This document shows positions 38,894 through 47,819 of a stretch of DNA of 64,000 bases, piece by piece. The translations under genes were made by a program, and so were the position numbers. Below the pieces are notes generated by a model. It ran no database searches and was not told the origin of the DNA. It saw only the letters and a program-made list of their open reading frames with translations. Each line of letters starts with the position of its first letter. Positions within the stretch are counted from its first letter, which is position 1. Source of the DNA: Opitutus terrae PB90-1 (GTDB taxonomy: Bacteria; Verrucomicrobiota; Verrucomicrobiia; Opitutales; Opitutaceae); assembly GCF_000019965.1 (NCBI RefSeq), contig NC_010571.1, positions 5,893,606-5,957,605 of the forward strand, read 5' to 3'.

Positions 38894-41800
38894 TCAAGGC
38901 CCGATGACGATCTGCGCCGTCACGTCGATGCCGTCTTCGGTCAGCACCGCCTTGTTCTTCTGTGCCGGCAACGCGTTGCCATGCGAGTCGGAACCATCGC
39001 GGAACTGCAGCTGTGTGATCCCGCTCACTTGGACGGGCTGATTGTTGTCCTGCAGAAGATCGCCACCCGTAATCCGCACATCCGCGGCCGAGCCGAGCAC
39101 CAACACTGGTTTGGCTTGGTCGAAGGCACTCACATCGCCGACAAAAACCGGCCCCGAGAAGTCCACCCCCGGCGCGTAGATGCCGGTGTGGCCCTTGTCG
39201 GCGAAGAAGGTGGCATTCGCTGCCCGGATCCCGCCGAACTTCCCATCGCTCGACAGGATCGCGATGAAGGCGAGGTCGGCGATGCCATCGTAACTCTCCC
39301 CTTCCTTGAACAGCGCCTGGTTGACGGCCGTCGCCTTGCCCACGCTGAACACGGACACGTTCGTCTGCTCCGTCGCGCCGGCGATCACGATCCCCGCGTG
39401 GCCTTTCATGTAGCTCACGCTGTCCTGATTATACTTCTCTGCCCGAGCGGGCCCCGATGACGCATCAAGCACCAGCGACAGCGTCCCCGGTCCGCTGAAC
39501 TCCACTTGCACGATGTCGCCGTCCACATCGACGAACGAGGTCCGGGTGATCTGATTGAGCGCGTAGTCAGCGGTGATCGCTTCCGCCTCCCCTGTCAGCA
39601 GCACTTGGTCAAACACGTTCCCATTCGGATGTCGGATGTCGGCCTGCAACTCGCTCCCCGCGCCCGTCACCTTCGACGACGAAGCGATTCCGAGCACCGC
39701 CCCTTCGGTGCTTGTGATCTCCAGCCCTTGTGTTGCGGTGATGGAATAGAGGCCGACATCGTTCAGGCCCACATTGGCCACCGCCAGCACCGCAGCAGTT
39801 TCACCCACGAGATCGCGTCCGTTGCAGCGCCACTGAAGGATCGCGCCCCCGCTTTGCGAAACCGACGAAGCAAACTGAACCGACTGACCCACGAGCGTGG
39901 TTGCATTCATCGGACTCGCGGTGAACACCGGTTTGCCCGCCGCCACCTTCACGCCTTTCCGAACGAGGTTGTTGCCCGAGTCCGCCACGTAAAGATGGCC
40001 GGCGGCGTCCACCGCCACCCCGTAGGGATTGAGAAACCGGGCCTCGCCGCCCCGACCATCTTGCTTGCCCTCCTGCCGCATGCCGCCGCCTATCGTGACC
40101 ATCGAGCCGTCGGGCCTGATCTGGCGAATTGTGCTGTTTCCCGTATCCGCAATGTAAAGGCTTCCATCGTGACCCGCAGCAATGCCGAACGGAAGGTAGA
40201 GTCGCTCTGGCTCGCCGTCGTACGGCTGGCGAACGACCGTAGTGACCACGCCATCCGGGGTGATTTTCCGCACCGCGCTCGACCAGGAATCCGCCACGTA
40301 AATCATGCCGGCGCGGTCCACGGTGACCGCCGCCGGTGCGTAGAAACGCGCCGCTGATCCGGTACCATCAGCCGTCCCTGGCTGGCCGGCTGCTCCCGCG
40401 AGCGTCGAAACCATTCCCGCCGGTGAAATCTGCCGGATCGTATGATTGTCGAAGTCCGCAACGTAGATCGTTCCGGACGGACCGACGGCAATCCCGGTCG
40501 GGCCGTTGAAGCGCGCTTCCGTCCGCGCATTGCCATCCGTGCTACCTGACAGTCCCGGACTGCCGGCGAAGAAGGTCACCGCGCCATCAGGCGCGATCTT
40601 GGCAATCACATGAGTCTGGCGATTTGCAACGTAGAGATTGGCGGCCGCATCGATCGCGACCGCGGCGGGAACCCCGAAACGAGCGGCCGCTCCGGATCCC
40701 TCGGCACTACCGAACACGCCGCCCAACCCGGCCACGGTTGTCACCACGCCGCCAGGCGTGATCTTCCTTATCACGTTGTTGTAGGAATCCGCGACGAAGA
40801 CGTTCCGGTTCTGATCGATCGCGATTCCGGTCGGAAAATAGAACTGCGCGGTCTCACTGCTCCCGTTCGCATAACCGGGGCCCCCGGGCCGGCCCGCGAA
40901 GGTCGTCACCGCGCCGCCCACCGCGATCCGCCGCACGGTCGAATTACCCGAATCGGCAACATAGATATCGCCCGTCCGGCTCACGGCCACACCCCGCGGC
41001 AAGGAGAAACGAGCTGCATCGACTCCGTCATCGCTGCCGCTCAGCCCGGTCTTCCCCGCCACCGTCGAGACAACCCCTGACGGGCTGACCTTACGGATGG
41101 CGCAGTTCCCCTCGTCCGCCACCAGGATGTTTCCGTACGCATCGATCGACAGTTCCCGCGGATAGTAAAACCTAGCCGCCGCACCGGCTCCGTCCGCAAA
41201 GCCGCTCTCGCGGGCGACCCCCGCCAGGGTCGTCACCACTCCGTCGGGCGTAATCTTGCGAATCGTGTGATTGAACAGGTCCGCCACGTAGACGTTCCCG
41301 GTCCCATCCACGGCCAGCCCGTCGCTGCCACTGAATCGCGCGCTGGCGCTGTCTCCGTCGGCGCTGCCAGCCTTGCCTGCGCCTGCCAGGATCGTGACAT
41401 TTCCATCGGGCGAAACCTTGCGGATCGCGCCGTCACCCATCTGTCCCACGTAGAGATTGTCCCATCGATCCACCGCGACTGCCATGGGAGAATCAAAACG
41501 GGCCTCCCCGCCGTGTCCCACTTGGGTGCCATGGTCTCCAGCCGAACCTGCCAGCGTCGTGACCACTCCTTCCGGCGTTATCTTCCGCACGGTATGGTCG
41601 GTGAAGTCGACGGCGTACAGATTTCCGCGGGCATCGATCGCCAGGCCATCAATTCCTTGGAATCGCGCGGCGGCGCCGATGCCATCAGCGCTCCCGCGCT
41701 GCCCGGCCGTCCCGACAAATGTCGTCACCATACCTTCCGCCGTGATCTTCCGAATCACGCTGCTTGCCGCATCCGCGACGTAGAGAGTGCCCGATGCATC

Positions 41801-42013
41801 GACCGCGATGCTTCGCGGAGCGGCGAAACGCGCCGAATCGCCGAATCCGTCCGTGCTACCATAGGGCGTATCATTCGGATTCCCCGCGTAGCGGGTGAAC
41901 ACGTAAGATTCCACGCTCTCGGATCCGGACGCGACCGGACAGGGCGTGACCGTTGCCAACCCCGCGCTCGCCATCAGTAGCGGACCAGCAACTCGCATCA
42001 GCATCTCGCTCAT
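38894..42013 (-). CDS. secreted 12-repeat NHL protein with Ig-like domain and shared C-terminal module
   Basis: 1039 residues from the ATG at 42013 (an ATG at 42004 and a TTG at 42052 are alternatives). Signal sequence, then twelve NHL units, each with ARF...G(I/V)AVD..GN(L/I)YVAD...IRKI.P.G.VTT.AG, enough for two six-bladed propellers. An Ig-like domain (about 690-775) and the C-terminal module (about 776-1039, short variant) follow, ending VVIGP-like (IVIGP). NHL propellers usually bind ligands; several such extracellular proteins exist without known substrate. It sits immediately upstream of the GH16 gene on the same strand. Confidence 0.88.
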   Translation of the reverse strand: MSEMLMRVAGPLLMASAGLATVTPCPVASGSESVESYVFTRYAGNPNDTPYGSTDGFGDSARFAAPRSIAVDASGTLYVADAASSVIRKITAEGMVTTFVGTAGQRGSADGIGAAARFQGIDGLAIDARGNLYAVDFTDHTVRKITPEGVVTTLAGSAGDHGTQVGHGGEARFDSPMAVAVDRWDNLYVGQMGDGAIRKVSPDGNVTILAGAGKAGSADGDSASARFSGSDGLAVDGTGNVYVADLFNHTIRKITPDGVVTTLAGVARESGFADGAGAAARFYYPRELSIDAYGNILVADEGNCAIRKVSPSGVVSTVAGKTGLSGSDDGVDAARFSLPRGVAVSRTGDIYVADSGNSTVRRIAVGGAVTTFAGRPGGPGYANGSSETAQFYFPTGIAIDQNRNVFVADSYNNVIRKITPGGVVTTVAGLGGVFGSAEGSGAAARFGVPAAVAIDAAANLYVANRQTHVIAKIAPDGAVTFFAGSPGLSGSTDGNARTEARFNGPTGIAVGPSGTIYVADFDNHTIRQISPAGMVSTLAGAAGQPGTADGTGSAARFYAPAAVTVDRAGMIYVADSWSSAVRKITPDGVVTTVVRQPYDGEPERLYLPFGIAAGHDGSLYIADTGNSTIRQIRPDGSMVTIGGGMRQEGKQDGRGGEARFLNPYGVAVDAAGHLYVADSGNNLVRKGVKVAAGKPVFTASPMNATTLVGQSVQFASSVSQSGGAILQWRCNGRDLVGETAAVLAVANVGLNDVGLYSITATQGLEITSTEGAVLGIASSSKVTGAGSELQADIRHPNGNVFDQVLLTGEAEAITADYALNQITRTSFVDVDGDIVQVEFSGPGTLSLVLDASSGPARAEKYNQDSVSYMKGHAGIVIAGATEQTNVSVFSVGKATAVNQALFKEGESYDGIADLAFIAILSSDGKFGGIRAANATFFADKGHTGIYAPGVDFSGPVFVGDVSAFDQAKPVLVLGSAADVRITGGDLLQDNNQPVQVSGITQLQFRDGSDSHGNALPAQKNKAVLTEDGIDVTAQIVIGP

Positions 42014-42116
42014 GCGCAAATCGTGGCCAAACGCGGTCCTCGGTCGAGACAACTGTTACGCAGTGGCAGGAACGAAGGACATCCTTCGATTCAATCGACC
42101 GGCGCCGCGATGCCCG

Positions 42117-42959
42117 CTACAGCACGATGTTGTCGATCAGCCGGATCTCGTCGACCCAGGCGGCGATCGCCAGCATAGTCTTGTCCGGAATAACCTCGCG
42201 TGCGGGCTCCATCGTCACGCTGTCCACAATCGACACGTAGATCACGCGAATCCGCCGTTTCTGACTGAGAATGTGCGTCGCCTCCGCGATCAGCCGGTCG
42301 GGGTTCCGCATGCCGCCCGCGACCATCTCCTTCGCCCGCTGCAGCGCCGCGTGAATCGCCACGGCGTCCTGCCGCTGATAAGCCGTGAACTCCTTGTTGC
42401 GCACGCCGGCCGCCAGCCCATCCGTCTCGCGCGCCGTCGGCACCACGACGACCTCCACGAGGAAGCCCAAATCGTGCGCCATCTTCCGGACCACCGCCGC
42501 GCGCTGCACCGCCTTCTGGCCAAAGAACGCAAAGTCCGGCTGCACGATGTTGAAGAGCTTCGCCATCAGCGTCGTCACCCCGCGGAAATGCGTGGGGCGC
42601 GAGGGCCCGCACAACATCCTGCTGGTCGCATCTTCCGTGACGTAGGTGGAGTAGCCACGCGGGTAAATTTCGTCCGCTGATGGCACGAAGATCACGTGCG
42701 CCCCACATCGCTCGCACAGCTCGATGTCCGACTCCGGACTCCGCGGGTAGTTAGCCAGGATTTCGTTCGGCGGAAACTGCAGCGGATTCACAAAGGTCGA
42801 GACGACCACGAAATCAGCCTTCGCCGCCGCCGCCTTGATCAAGGCCTCCTGCCCCGCATGCAGCGCGCCCTGGGTCGCCACCAGTGCGATGGGCTTGCCC
42901 GCGGCCTTGGTTGCGGCAGCCAACGACCGCATTTCCGACACAGTCTCGATTTTTCGCAT
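42117..42959 (-). CDS. panC: pantothenate synthetase-like protein with altered active site
   Basis: 280 residues from the ATG at 42959 (a GTG 9 bp upstream is possible). The fold matches PanC, which joins pantoate and beta-alanine using ATP: VNPLQFPPNE, YPRSPE, SRPTHFRGVTT and KLFNIVQPDFAFFG are clear. Several catalytic positions differ from known enzymes: the usual PTMGxLHxGH reads ATQGALHAGQ (second His to Gln), the GEKDxQQ segment reads GQKAVQR, and the SSRN motif reads GVRN. It may be a genuine but divergent enzyme or a paralogue with another role. The gene is divergent from dapL. Confidence 0.75.
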   Translation of the reverse strand: MRKIETVSEMRSLAAATKAAGKPIALVATQGALHAGQEALIKAAAAKADFVVVSTFVNPLQFPPNEILANYPRSPESDIELCERCGAHVIFVPSADEIYPRGYSTYVTEDATSRMLCGPSRPTHFRGVTTLMAKLFNIVQPDFAFFGQKAVQRAAVVRKMAHDLGFLVEVVVVPTARETDGLAAGVRNKEFTAYQRQDAVAIHAALQRAKEMVAGGMRNPDRLIAEATHILSQKRRIRVIYVSIVDSVTMEPAREVIPDKTMLAIAAWVDEIRLIDNIVL

Positions 42960-43108
42960 GGGGGACACCGGGGTTAGGCCGAACGATGGCTTGAACTAAC
43001 CGGTTGCGCCTCGTTTGTTCAAGTTTTTGCGCCCGTGACGTGCCGTCAGCCGCCTGCATCCGCCCGGCTCTCGCATCGTCCGCGGTGCGCGCCGCACTCA
43101 TCTCCCCC

Positions 43109-44332
43109 ATGATCCGCATCAACGAAAACTACACGAAGCTGAAGGCTTCCTATCTGTTCAGCGACATCGCCCGCCGCGTGAACACCTTCGCCGCCGCCCA
43201 TCCCGGTCAGCCCGTGATCCGGCTCGGCATCGGCGACGTGACCGAACCGCTGCCGCCCGTGTGCGTTGAGGCGCTCCACGCCGCGAGCGATGAGATGGGC
43301 CAGCGGGCCACCTTCAAGGGTTACGGTCCGGAGCAGGGCTACGCGTTTCTCCGCGAGGCGATCGCGCAGCACGACTTCGCCGCGCGCGGCTGCGCGATCG
43401 ATCCGGACGAGATCTTCGTGTCCGACGGCGCCAAGTGCGACTGCGGCAACATCCAGGAAATCTTCGCCCACGATCTCCGGCTCGCCATCCCGGATCCGGT
43501 GTATCCCGTCTACGTCGACACCAACGTCATGGCCGGCCGCACTGGCCCGAACGTCGACGGCCGCTACGAGGGGATCACCTATCTCGATTGCACGCCCGCC
43601 AACGGCTACATCCCCGCGATCCCCACCGCCGCTAGCGACCTGATTTATCTTTGTTTTCCCAACAATCCGACAGGCGCCGTCGCCACGAAGGCCCAGCTCG
43701 CCGCGTGGGTGGACTACGCCCGCCGACACCGCGCGATCATCCTCTTCGACGCCGCCTACGAGTCGTTCATCCGCGATCCCCGGATTCCGCACAGCATCTA
43801 CGAGATCGACGGCGCGCGCGAGGTCGCGATCGAATTCCGCAGCTTTTCCAAGACCGCCGGGTTCACCGGCACGCGCTGCGCCTTCACGGTGATCCCGAAG
43901 TCGCTCAAGGCCTGGGACGCCGCCGGCCACGAGCACTCGCTGCACGCGATGTGGAATCGCCGGCACACGACGAAGTTCAACGGTGTCGCCTATCCGATCC
44001 AGCGCGCCGCCGCCGCGATCTACACCGATGCCGGCCGTCAGCAGACACGGGCGCTCACGAGCTTCTACCTTGAGAACGCCGCGCTCATCCGCAAGGCGAT
44101 GCTCCAGCTCGGTTTCACCTGCAGCGGCGGCGACAACGCGCCCTACATTTGGGTGAACGTCGGCCGCGATTCGTGGGAGTTCTTCGACCTGTTGCTCAAC
44201 CGCGCCCAAGTCGTGTGCACGCCCGGCGCAGGATTCGGCAAATGCGGCGAAGGCCACGTGCGGATCAGCGCGTTCAACTCGCGCGACAACGTCGTCGCCG
44301 CGCTTGAGCGGATCGCGCAGGCGCTAAAGTGA
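43109..44332 (+). CDS. dapL: LL-diaminopimelate aminotransferase
   Basis: 407 residues, the normal DapL length from the ATG at 43109. It makes LL-diaminopimelate directly from tetrahydrodipicolinate, bypassing DapD/C/E, for lysine and peptidoglycan. The PLP lysine is K248 in [14 protein letters not shown]. Other signatures: [20 protein letters not shown] at the N-terminus, [12 protein letters not shown] and [12 protein letters not shown]. DapL is typical of chlamydiae, verrucomicrobia, plants and some other bacteria. The start follows ACTCATCTCCCCC, with no Shine-Dalgarno. Confidence 0.96.
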   Translation: MIRINENYTKLKASYLFSDIARRVNTFAAAHPGQPVIRLGIGDVTEPLPPVCVEALHAASDEMGQRATFKGYGPEQGYAFLREAIAQHDFAARGCAIDPDEIFVSDGAKCDCGNIQEIFAHDLRLAIPDPVYPVYVDTNVMAGRTGPNVDGRYEGITYLDCTPANGYIPAIPTAASDLIYLCFPNNPTGAVATKAQLAAWVDYARRHRAIILFDAAYESFIRDPRIPHSIYEIDGAREVAIEFRSFSKTAGFTGTRCAFTVIPKSLKAWDAAGHEHSLHAMWNRRHTTKFNGVAYPIQRAAAAIYTDAGRQQTRALTSFYLENAALIRKAMLQLGFTCSGGDNAPYIWVNVGRDSWEFFDLLLNRAQVVCTPGAGFGKCGEGHVRISAFNSRDNVVAALERIAQALK

Positions 44333-44369
44333 CCGGGCTCGCACGCCGCCTGTGGCCGGCTCGGCATTC

Positions 44370-44446
44370 GTAGGGCCGGCGCTCGCCGCCGGCCAGGATC
44401 GCCCCGTCTCCCCCGGACCGCGGCTGCCGGTAAACGGCAGCCCTAC
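44370..44446. repeat. REPIN-like pair after dapL
   Basis: GTAGGGCCGGCG-type hairpin (44370-44394) and its inverted GGCTGCC...CCCTAC mate (44422-44446). Nearly identical to 19973-20044 and 61315-61396. Lies between convergent dapL and the small gene at 44454. Confidence 0.87.
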
Positions 44447-44453
44447 GAAGCGC

Positions 44454-44750
44454 TCACCCTTGCAGCACCAGCGGCTCGCGGTCGTGCACCCAGTACCGCG
44501 AAACGACCAGCGAGTCTTCGCGCAGATCGTAGCCCCACTCGGTGTCGAGCAACTCCAGCACCCGCGGAGGATACATTTGCAACCGCCGACGGGTCATCTC
44601 CTGCACCGCTGCGGCGCGTGCGACGATAAACGCCCGCTCCACCTCCGCAAAGGTACCGCATGAGGCCGTGCGCTGAGTGATCGCCCCCTCCTCGTTTCGC
44701 GTGAGCGAGAAGTTCAGCACACAGAAGGATTCGCGATCCGAGGAGTTCAT
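44454..44750 (-). CDS. small protein of unknown function
   Basis: 98 residues. Not recognised. It has a protein-like composition, with an N-terminal half of two strands (FCVLNFSLTRNEEG), a helix (EVERAFIVARAAAVQEMTRR) and a C-terminal strand region (YDLREDSLVVSRYWV). No membrane segment or signal peptide, so probably cytoplasmic. No Shine-Dalgarno sequence precedes the ATG. No operon partner: the next gene upstream on this strand is 8 kb-scale Mla cluster DNA starting about 290 bp away. Confidence 0.5.
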   Translation of the reverse strand: MNSSDRESFCVLNFSLTRNEEGAITQRTASCGTFAEVERAFIVARAAAVQEMTRRRLQMYPPRVLELLDTEWGYDLREDSLVVSRYWVHDREPLVLQG

Positions 44751-45035
44751 GAGTGGCGCATCACAGCAGAGATTCCAACGAGCCCCGCTGACCCGGGTCG
44801 CGCCGCGCTGTTCGCTCGCAGTCGAGGAATCAGGGAAATGCCTGCGGGGGAGTTCCGGTGGCCGACCCCGCCTCCTCCGCCATCATAGCGGAACACCTGA
44901 GCGCTTCTCGCCCGCCTCGAACGCCTCCCGGCTTCCGCCACACGCGCACTCCGCCAAGGCGGAACGCGTCACGGTTTCGCCGTCATGCCCGCGAGCCTCA
45001 CGGCGCTCGCCGCGCTCCGACCGCGTGATGATTCC
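44751..45035. other. 285-bp intergenic region, no gene supported
   Basis: It lies between the small gene at 44454 and the end of the MCE-cluster lipoprotein gene. Both strands have open frames here, but none has plausible composition, start or relatives. GCGGAA/TTCCGC-type palindromic words (for example near 44937 and 44958) are present without a clear REP pair. Confidence 0.4.
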
Positions 45036-45680
45036 TTACTTCGCCGGCAGCAGATCGGCGACGCGCTGCGCGAGCTGCGCCGCCGCCTCGCTCAATTTCT
45101 TCGCGAGCTCCGCGTGATTCGCGCCATCCCAGCCCGCGATCTCCGTCGTAAATTCATCCTGCGCGACCAGCTTCGCTTCGACGTCGCCGGAATACACCTC
45201 AATCCGTGCCGCGAGCCGCGCCACGCGGCCCGGCACCACGCCTTCACACTGCCGCACCTGCAGCGCGATTTCGAAATCGTGCGGCTCGCTGCCGCGGCCA
45301 ACCACGCGCACGCGCCCGCTGCGCTCGAGATCCACTTTGAGGGTTCGCTGCAAACCTGCCTCGAGCGGCTCCGCCCAGCGCGCCTGATCGATGTACCGCA
45401 GTTCGGTGTCCGAGAGCCGCACCGGCATGATTTTCCCGCGCAAAAACTCCGGCACCATCACCCCGCGCAGTAGCACCCGCGGCGCCGCCTCCGCAGGCTT
45501 TGCCATCTCCGCCGCGGCGAGCGTCGGTGTGAGCACGTAGAACCGCGTCAGATCCGGCTGCGCTTCCGGCAGCGAGCAGCCCGTCAGCATCCCCACAAGG
45601 AGCGAGCCAGCCAGCGCAGGCTTCCACAGGCTGCTCATCCGCGTTGGCTCCAGCTGTTTCAGGTGACCGGTCCGATTCAT
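45036..45680 (-). CDS. MCE-cluster auxiliary lipoprotein (PqiC/ABC-type auxiliary family)
   Basis: 214 residues. The start at 45680 has a strong Shine-Dalgarno (GGAGGA, 7 bp upstream); a Met at residue 15 is an alternative. Lipoprotein signal with lipobox LTGC (C35). The mature part (TRFYVLTPTL, ELRYIDQARWAEPLEAGLQR, then FEIALQVRQCEG) matches the outer-membrane auxiliary lipoproteins that accompany MlaD/PqiB-type MCE proteins. Likely helps deliver lipid across the periplasm. It follows the MCE gene by 15 bp, so the two are cotranscribed. Confidence 0.85.
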   Translation of the reverse strand: MNRTGHLKQLEPTRMSSLWKPALAGSLLVGMLTGCSLPEAQPDLTRFYVLTPTLAAAEMAKPAEAAPRVLLRGVMVPEFLRGKIMPVRLSDTELRYIDQARWAEPLEAGLQRTLKVDLERSGRVRVVGRGSEPHDFEIALQVRQCEGVVPGRVARLAARIEVYSGDVEAKLVAQDEFTTEIAGWDGANHAELAKKLSEAAAQLAQRVADLLPAK

Positions 45681-45695
45681 GAGAGTGTCCTCCGC

Positions 45696-46700
45696 TCAAC
45701 GTTTCTTGCCCGAGATGAGCGCCTGCGGATTGCGCTCCAGAAAATCCGCCAGCCGCTGCACCGCCTCCGCGGCGGAAGTGATCTGCTCCAGCGCGCGGCT
45801 CGCCTCGTCGCCGAGGCCGCCCTGCGCCGCGATGAATCGCTGCGCCGTCTGCGCGGTGTGATTGAACGTTTCCAGCGCCGCCTTCGCCTGCGCGAGCGTG
45901 GCGGTCAGCTCCTGGCTCGCCGGCCCGATCTGCTCCACCTGTTGGTCGACCTTTGCCAGCACTCCGCGGAGGTCCGTGATCGCTTGGTTGGCGTTCGCGA
46001 GCGTCGTCTTGAACTCCGGCATCGCCGCGAGCGCCTCGAACTGTGCCCCCGTTTTCTGCCACTGCGCCACCGCCCCCTTGAGGTCCACACCCGTCAGCTG
46101 CTTCCGCGTGTCCACCAGCAGCCCCTTGAATTCCGTCGAAATCCCCGCGAAATCGATCCGGCGCATGTCGTTCAGGATCTCGGTGAGATTCGCCTGATAC
46201 TCCGAAAGCGCCGAGGGCATCGTCGGCACCACCACGTAGCGCGCTTCGAACGCCGTCGCCTGCGCGGGGTACTCGTGCGCATCGACGAAATTCAGTTCCA
46301 CGAACAGCAGTCCGGTCGCGAGTCCCAACACGCCCAGCTGCGCGCGCAACCCGCGATCCACCAGCATCTGCAGCTCCTGGCGACTCGACACGTCGATCTG
46401 CACGCCCTGGTTGTCCGTCATCATATCCCGGTTCAGCTCGCACACGACCGCCACGAGCGAACGATTCGTGGCCTCGTCATAGCGCACGTTGAGCCCGGCC
46501 ACGCGACCGATCCGCACGCCGCGCAGCTTCACCGGCGAGCCGAGATCCAGCCCGTGGATCGACTCGTCGAAAAACACGACGAACCGCTGCGGCTTCGAAA
46601 AGAAGCTCACGCCGCCAAACGCCAGCATCGCGATCAGCCCAAGCACAAAGGCTCCGATCACGAACGCACCCACGATTGTCGGTCTGAGTTTGGTTTTCAC
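45696..46700 (-). CDS. MlaD-like MCE-domain protein
   Basis: 334 residues from a GTG at 46700. One N-terminal membrane anchor (9-30), a single MCE domain (about 38-150, VVFFDESIHGLDLGSPVKLRGVRIGRV is the core, shown here in part: DLGSPVKLRGVRIG) and a long helical C-terminus (180-325) rich in Ala/Gln. MCE rings ferry phospholipids between membranes. The long helical tail resembles PqiB/YebT-type or MlaD variants that build a periplasmic tunnel. It belongs with the ATPase and permease genes upstream, though 206 bp of repeat-rich DNA separates it from the ATPase gene. Confidence 0.88.
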   Translation of the reverse strand: MKTKLRPTIVGAFVIGAFVLGLIAMLAFGGVSFFSKPQRFVVFFDESIHGLDLGSPVKLRGVRIGRVAGLNVRYDEATNRSLVAVVCELNRDMMTDNQGVQIDVSSRQELQMLVDRGLRAQLGVLGLATGLLFVELNFVDAHEYPAQATAFEARYVVVPTMPSALSEYQANLTEILNDMRRIDFAGISTEFKGLLVDTRKQLTGVDLKGAVAQWQKTGAQFEALAAMPEFKTTLANANQAITDLRGVLAKVDQQVEQIGPASQELTATLAQAKAALETFNHTAQTAQRFIAAQGGLGDEASRALEQITSAAEAVQRLADFLERNPQALISGKKR

Positions 46701-46906
46701 AGTTTGATCAGCGTCTCAATCCGATCGACCTCGGATGGCACGAAGCGACACGGATGAGGACAGGCAAGACGAAATCAAATCCGTGGTCATCCGCGAAATC
46801 CGTGGTTGGTGGGTGGTTTTCCTTCATCGCTTGCGGCTTCGCCACGCTGGAACCTCTCGAGTGGCCCAACGAATTCGTCCTTCCGGGTTAATGACAAAAC
46901 AATTCT
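46701..46906. repeat. repeat-bearing spacer within the Mla cluster
   Basis: 206 bp without a gene between the ATPase and MCE genes. It contains an 11-bp direct repeat AAATCCGTGGT (about 46779-46789 and 46798-46808) around CATCCGCG, and related CACGGATGAGG. Such words are a different family from the GTAG palindromes. Confidence 0.55.
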
Positions 46907-47683
46907 TCATGTCGGGGGCAGGTCACCGCGATGCAGGAACTCGCGTACGCGCGGGTCTCCGCTGCTCCGCGCCAGCTCGCGCGGCTGACCTTCGGCGACG
47001 ATTCCCTGCTGCTCGCGGTCGAGCATGATCACGCGATCCGCGATGCTGAAAATCGACGCCAGTTCGTGCGACACGACAAACATCGTCGTGCCGAGCAGAT
47101 CGCGAATCTGCAGGACCAGATCGTCCAGCTTCCGCGACGTGATGGGATCAAGCCCCGCCGACGGTTCGTCGAGGAACAGGATCGCCGGATCCAATGCGAG
47201 CGAGCGCGCGAGCCCGGCGCGTTTCTTCATGCCGCCGCTGATCTCCGCCGGATAAAAATCCTCCGAGCCCGCGAGCCCCACCTGCGCCAGCTTCAACGTG
47301 GCGATCTCCTCGCGCTCGCGGCGCGAGAGCGTGGTGTATTCCTCGAGCGGTAGCTCAACGTTCTGCCGCAACGTCAGCGAGGTCCACAACGCCGCCCCTT
47401 GGTAGAGCACGCCAAATCGCTGGAGCAGTTCCTGCCGCCGTTCCGGCCGCGCCTTCGTGAACGATTCGCCGAGAAACGTCACCGAGCCGGCCACCGGCGT
47501 TTGAATGCCGATCAGATTCCGCAACAGCGTGCTCTTGCCGCAACCGGAGCCGCCGATCACGAAAAACACCTCGCCGCGCCGGACCTGGAAGCTCACGTCC
47601 TTCAGGATCGTCCGACCTTCGTAGGCGCAATGCAGCCCCTGCACGTCGATCGCCGGCGTCGGTGCGCTTTCGGTGTCACTCAT
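46907..47683 (-). CDS. MlaF-like lipid ABC transporter ATPase
   Basis: 258 residues from the ATG at 47683, which has a good Shine-Dalgarno (GGGAGG, 6 bp upstream). Walker A is GGSGCGKSTLLRNL, the ABC signature EISGGMKKRAGLARSLAL is typical of the Mla/Ttg2 subfamily, and Walker B is ILFLDEPSAGLDP, with the switch His in VVSHEL. It energises phospholipid transport together with the MlaE permease. A REP pair lies between it and the permease gene. Confidence 0.93.
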   Translation of the reverse strand: MSDTESAPTPAIDVQGLHCAYEGRTILKDVSFQVRRGEVFFVIGGSGCGKSTLLRNLIGIQTPVAGSVTFLGESFTKARPERRQELLQRFGVLYQGAALWTSLTLRQNVELPLEEYTTLSRREREEIATLKLAQVGLAGSEDFYPAEISGGMKKRAGLARSLALDPAILFLDEPSAGLDPITSRKLDDLVLQIRDLLGTTMFVVSHELASIFSIADRVIMLDREQQGIVAEGQPRELARSSGDPRVREFLHRGDLPPT

Positions 47684-47711
47684 ACCGAACCTCCCGCGGC
47701 ACCGCAAAGGT

Positions 47712-47780
47712 GGAGCCCGCCGCCGGCGGCGGGCTGAACACGCCCGCGACCGTAGCCGCGGTCTCTCGACCCCGCTCTAC
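47712..47780. repeat. GGAG- and GTAG-headed palindromes between permease and ATPase genes
   Basis: GGAG followed by the AGCCCGCCGCCGGCGGCGGG palindrome (47712-47734), then GTAGCCGCGGTC...CCGCTCTAC (47753-47780). They occupy half of the 136-bp gap in what should be one operon. Confidence 0.7.
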
Positions 47781-47819
47781 GCCGAACTATCGCTGAGGTG
47801 AGGATGCGTTTCATCCGGT

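Noticed and set aside
44677..45117. 146-codon plus-strand frame
   Set aside because: Ser/Arg-rich, overlaps two minus-strand genes and has no motif.
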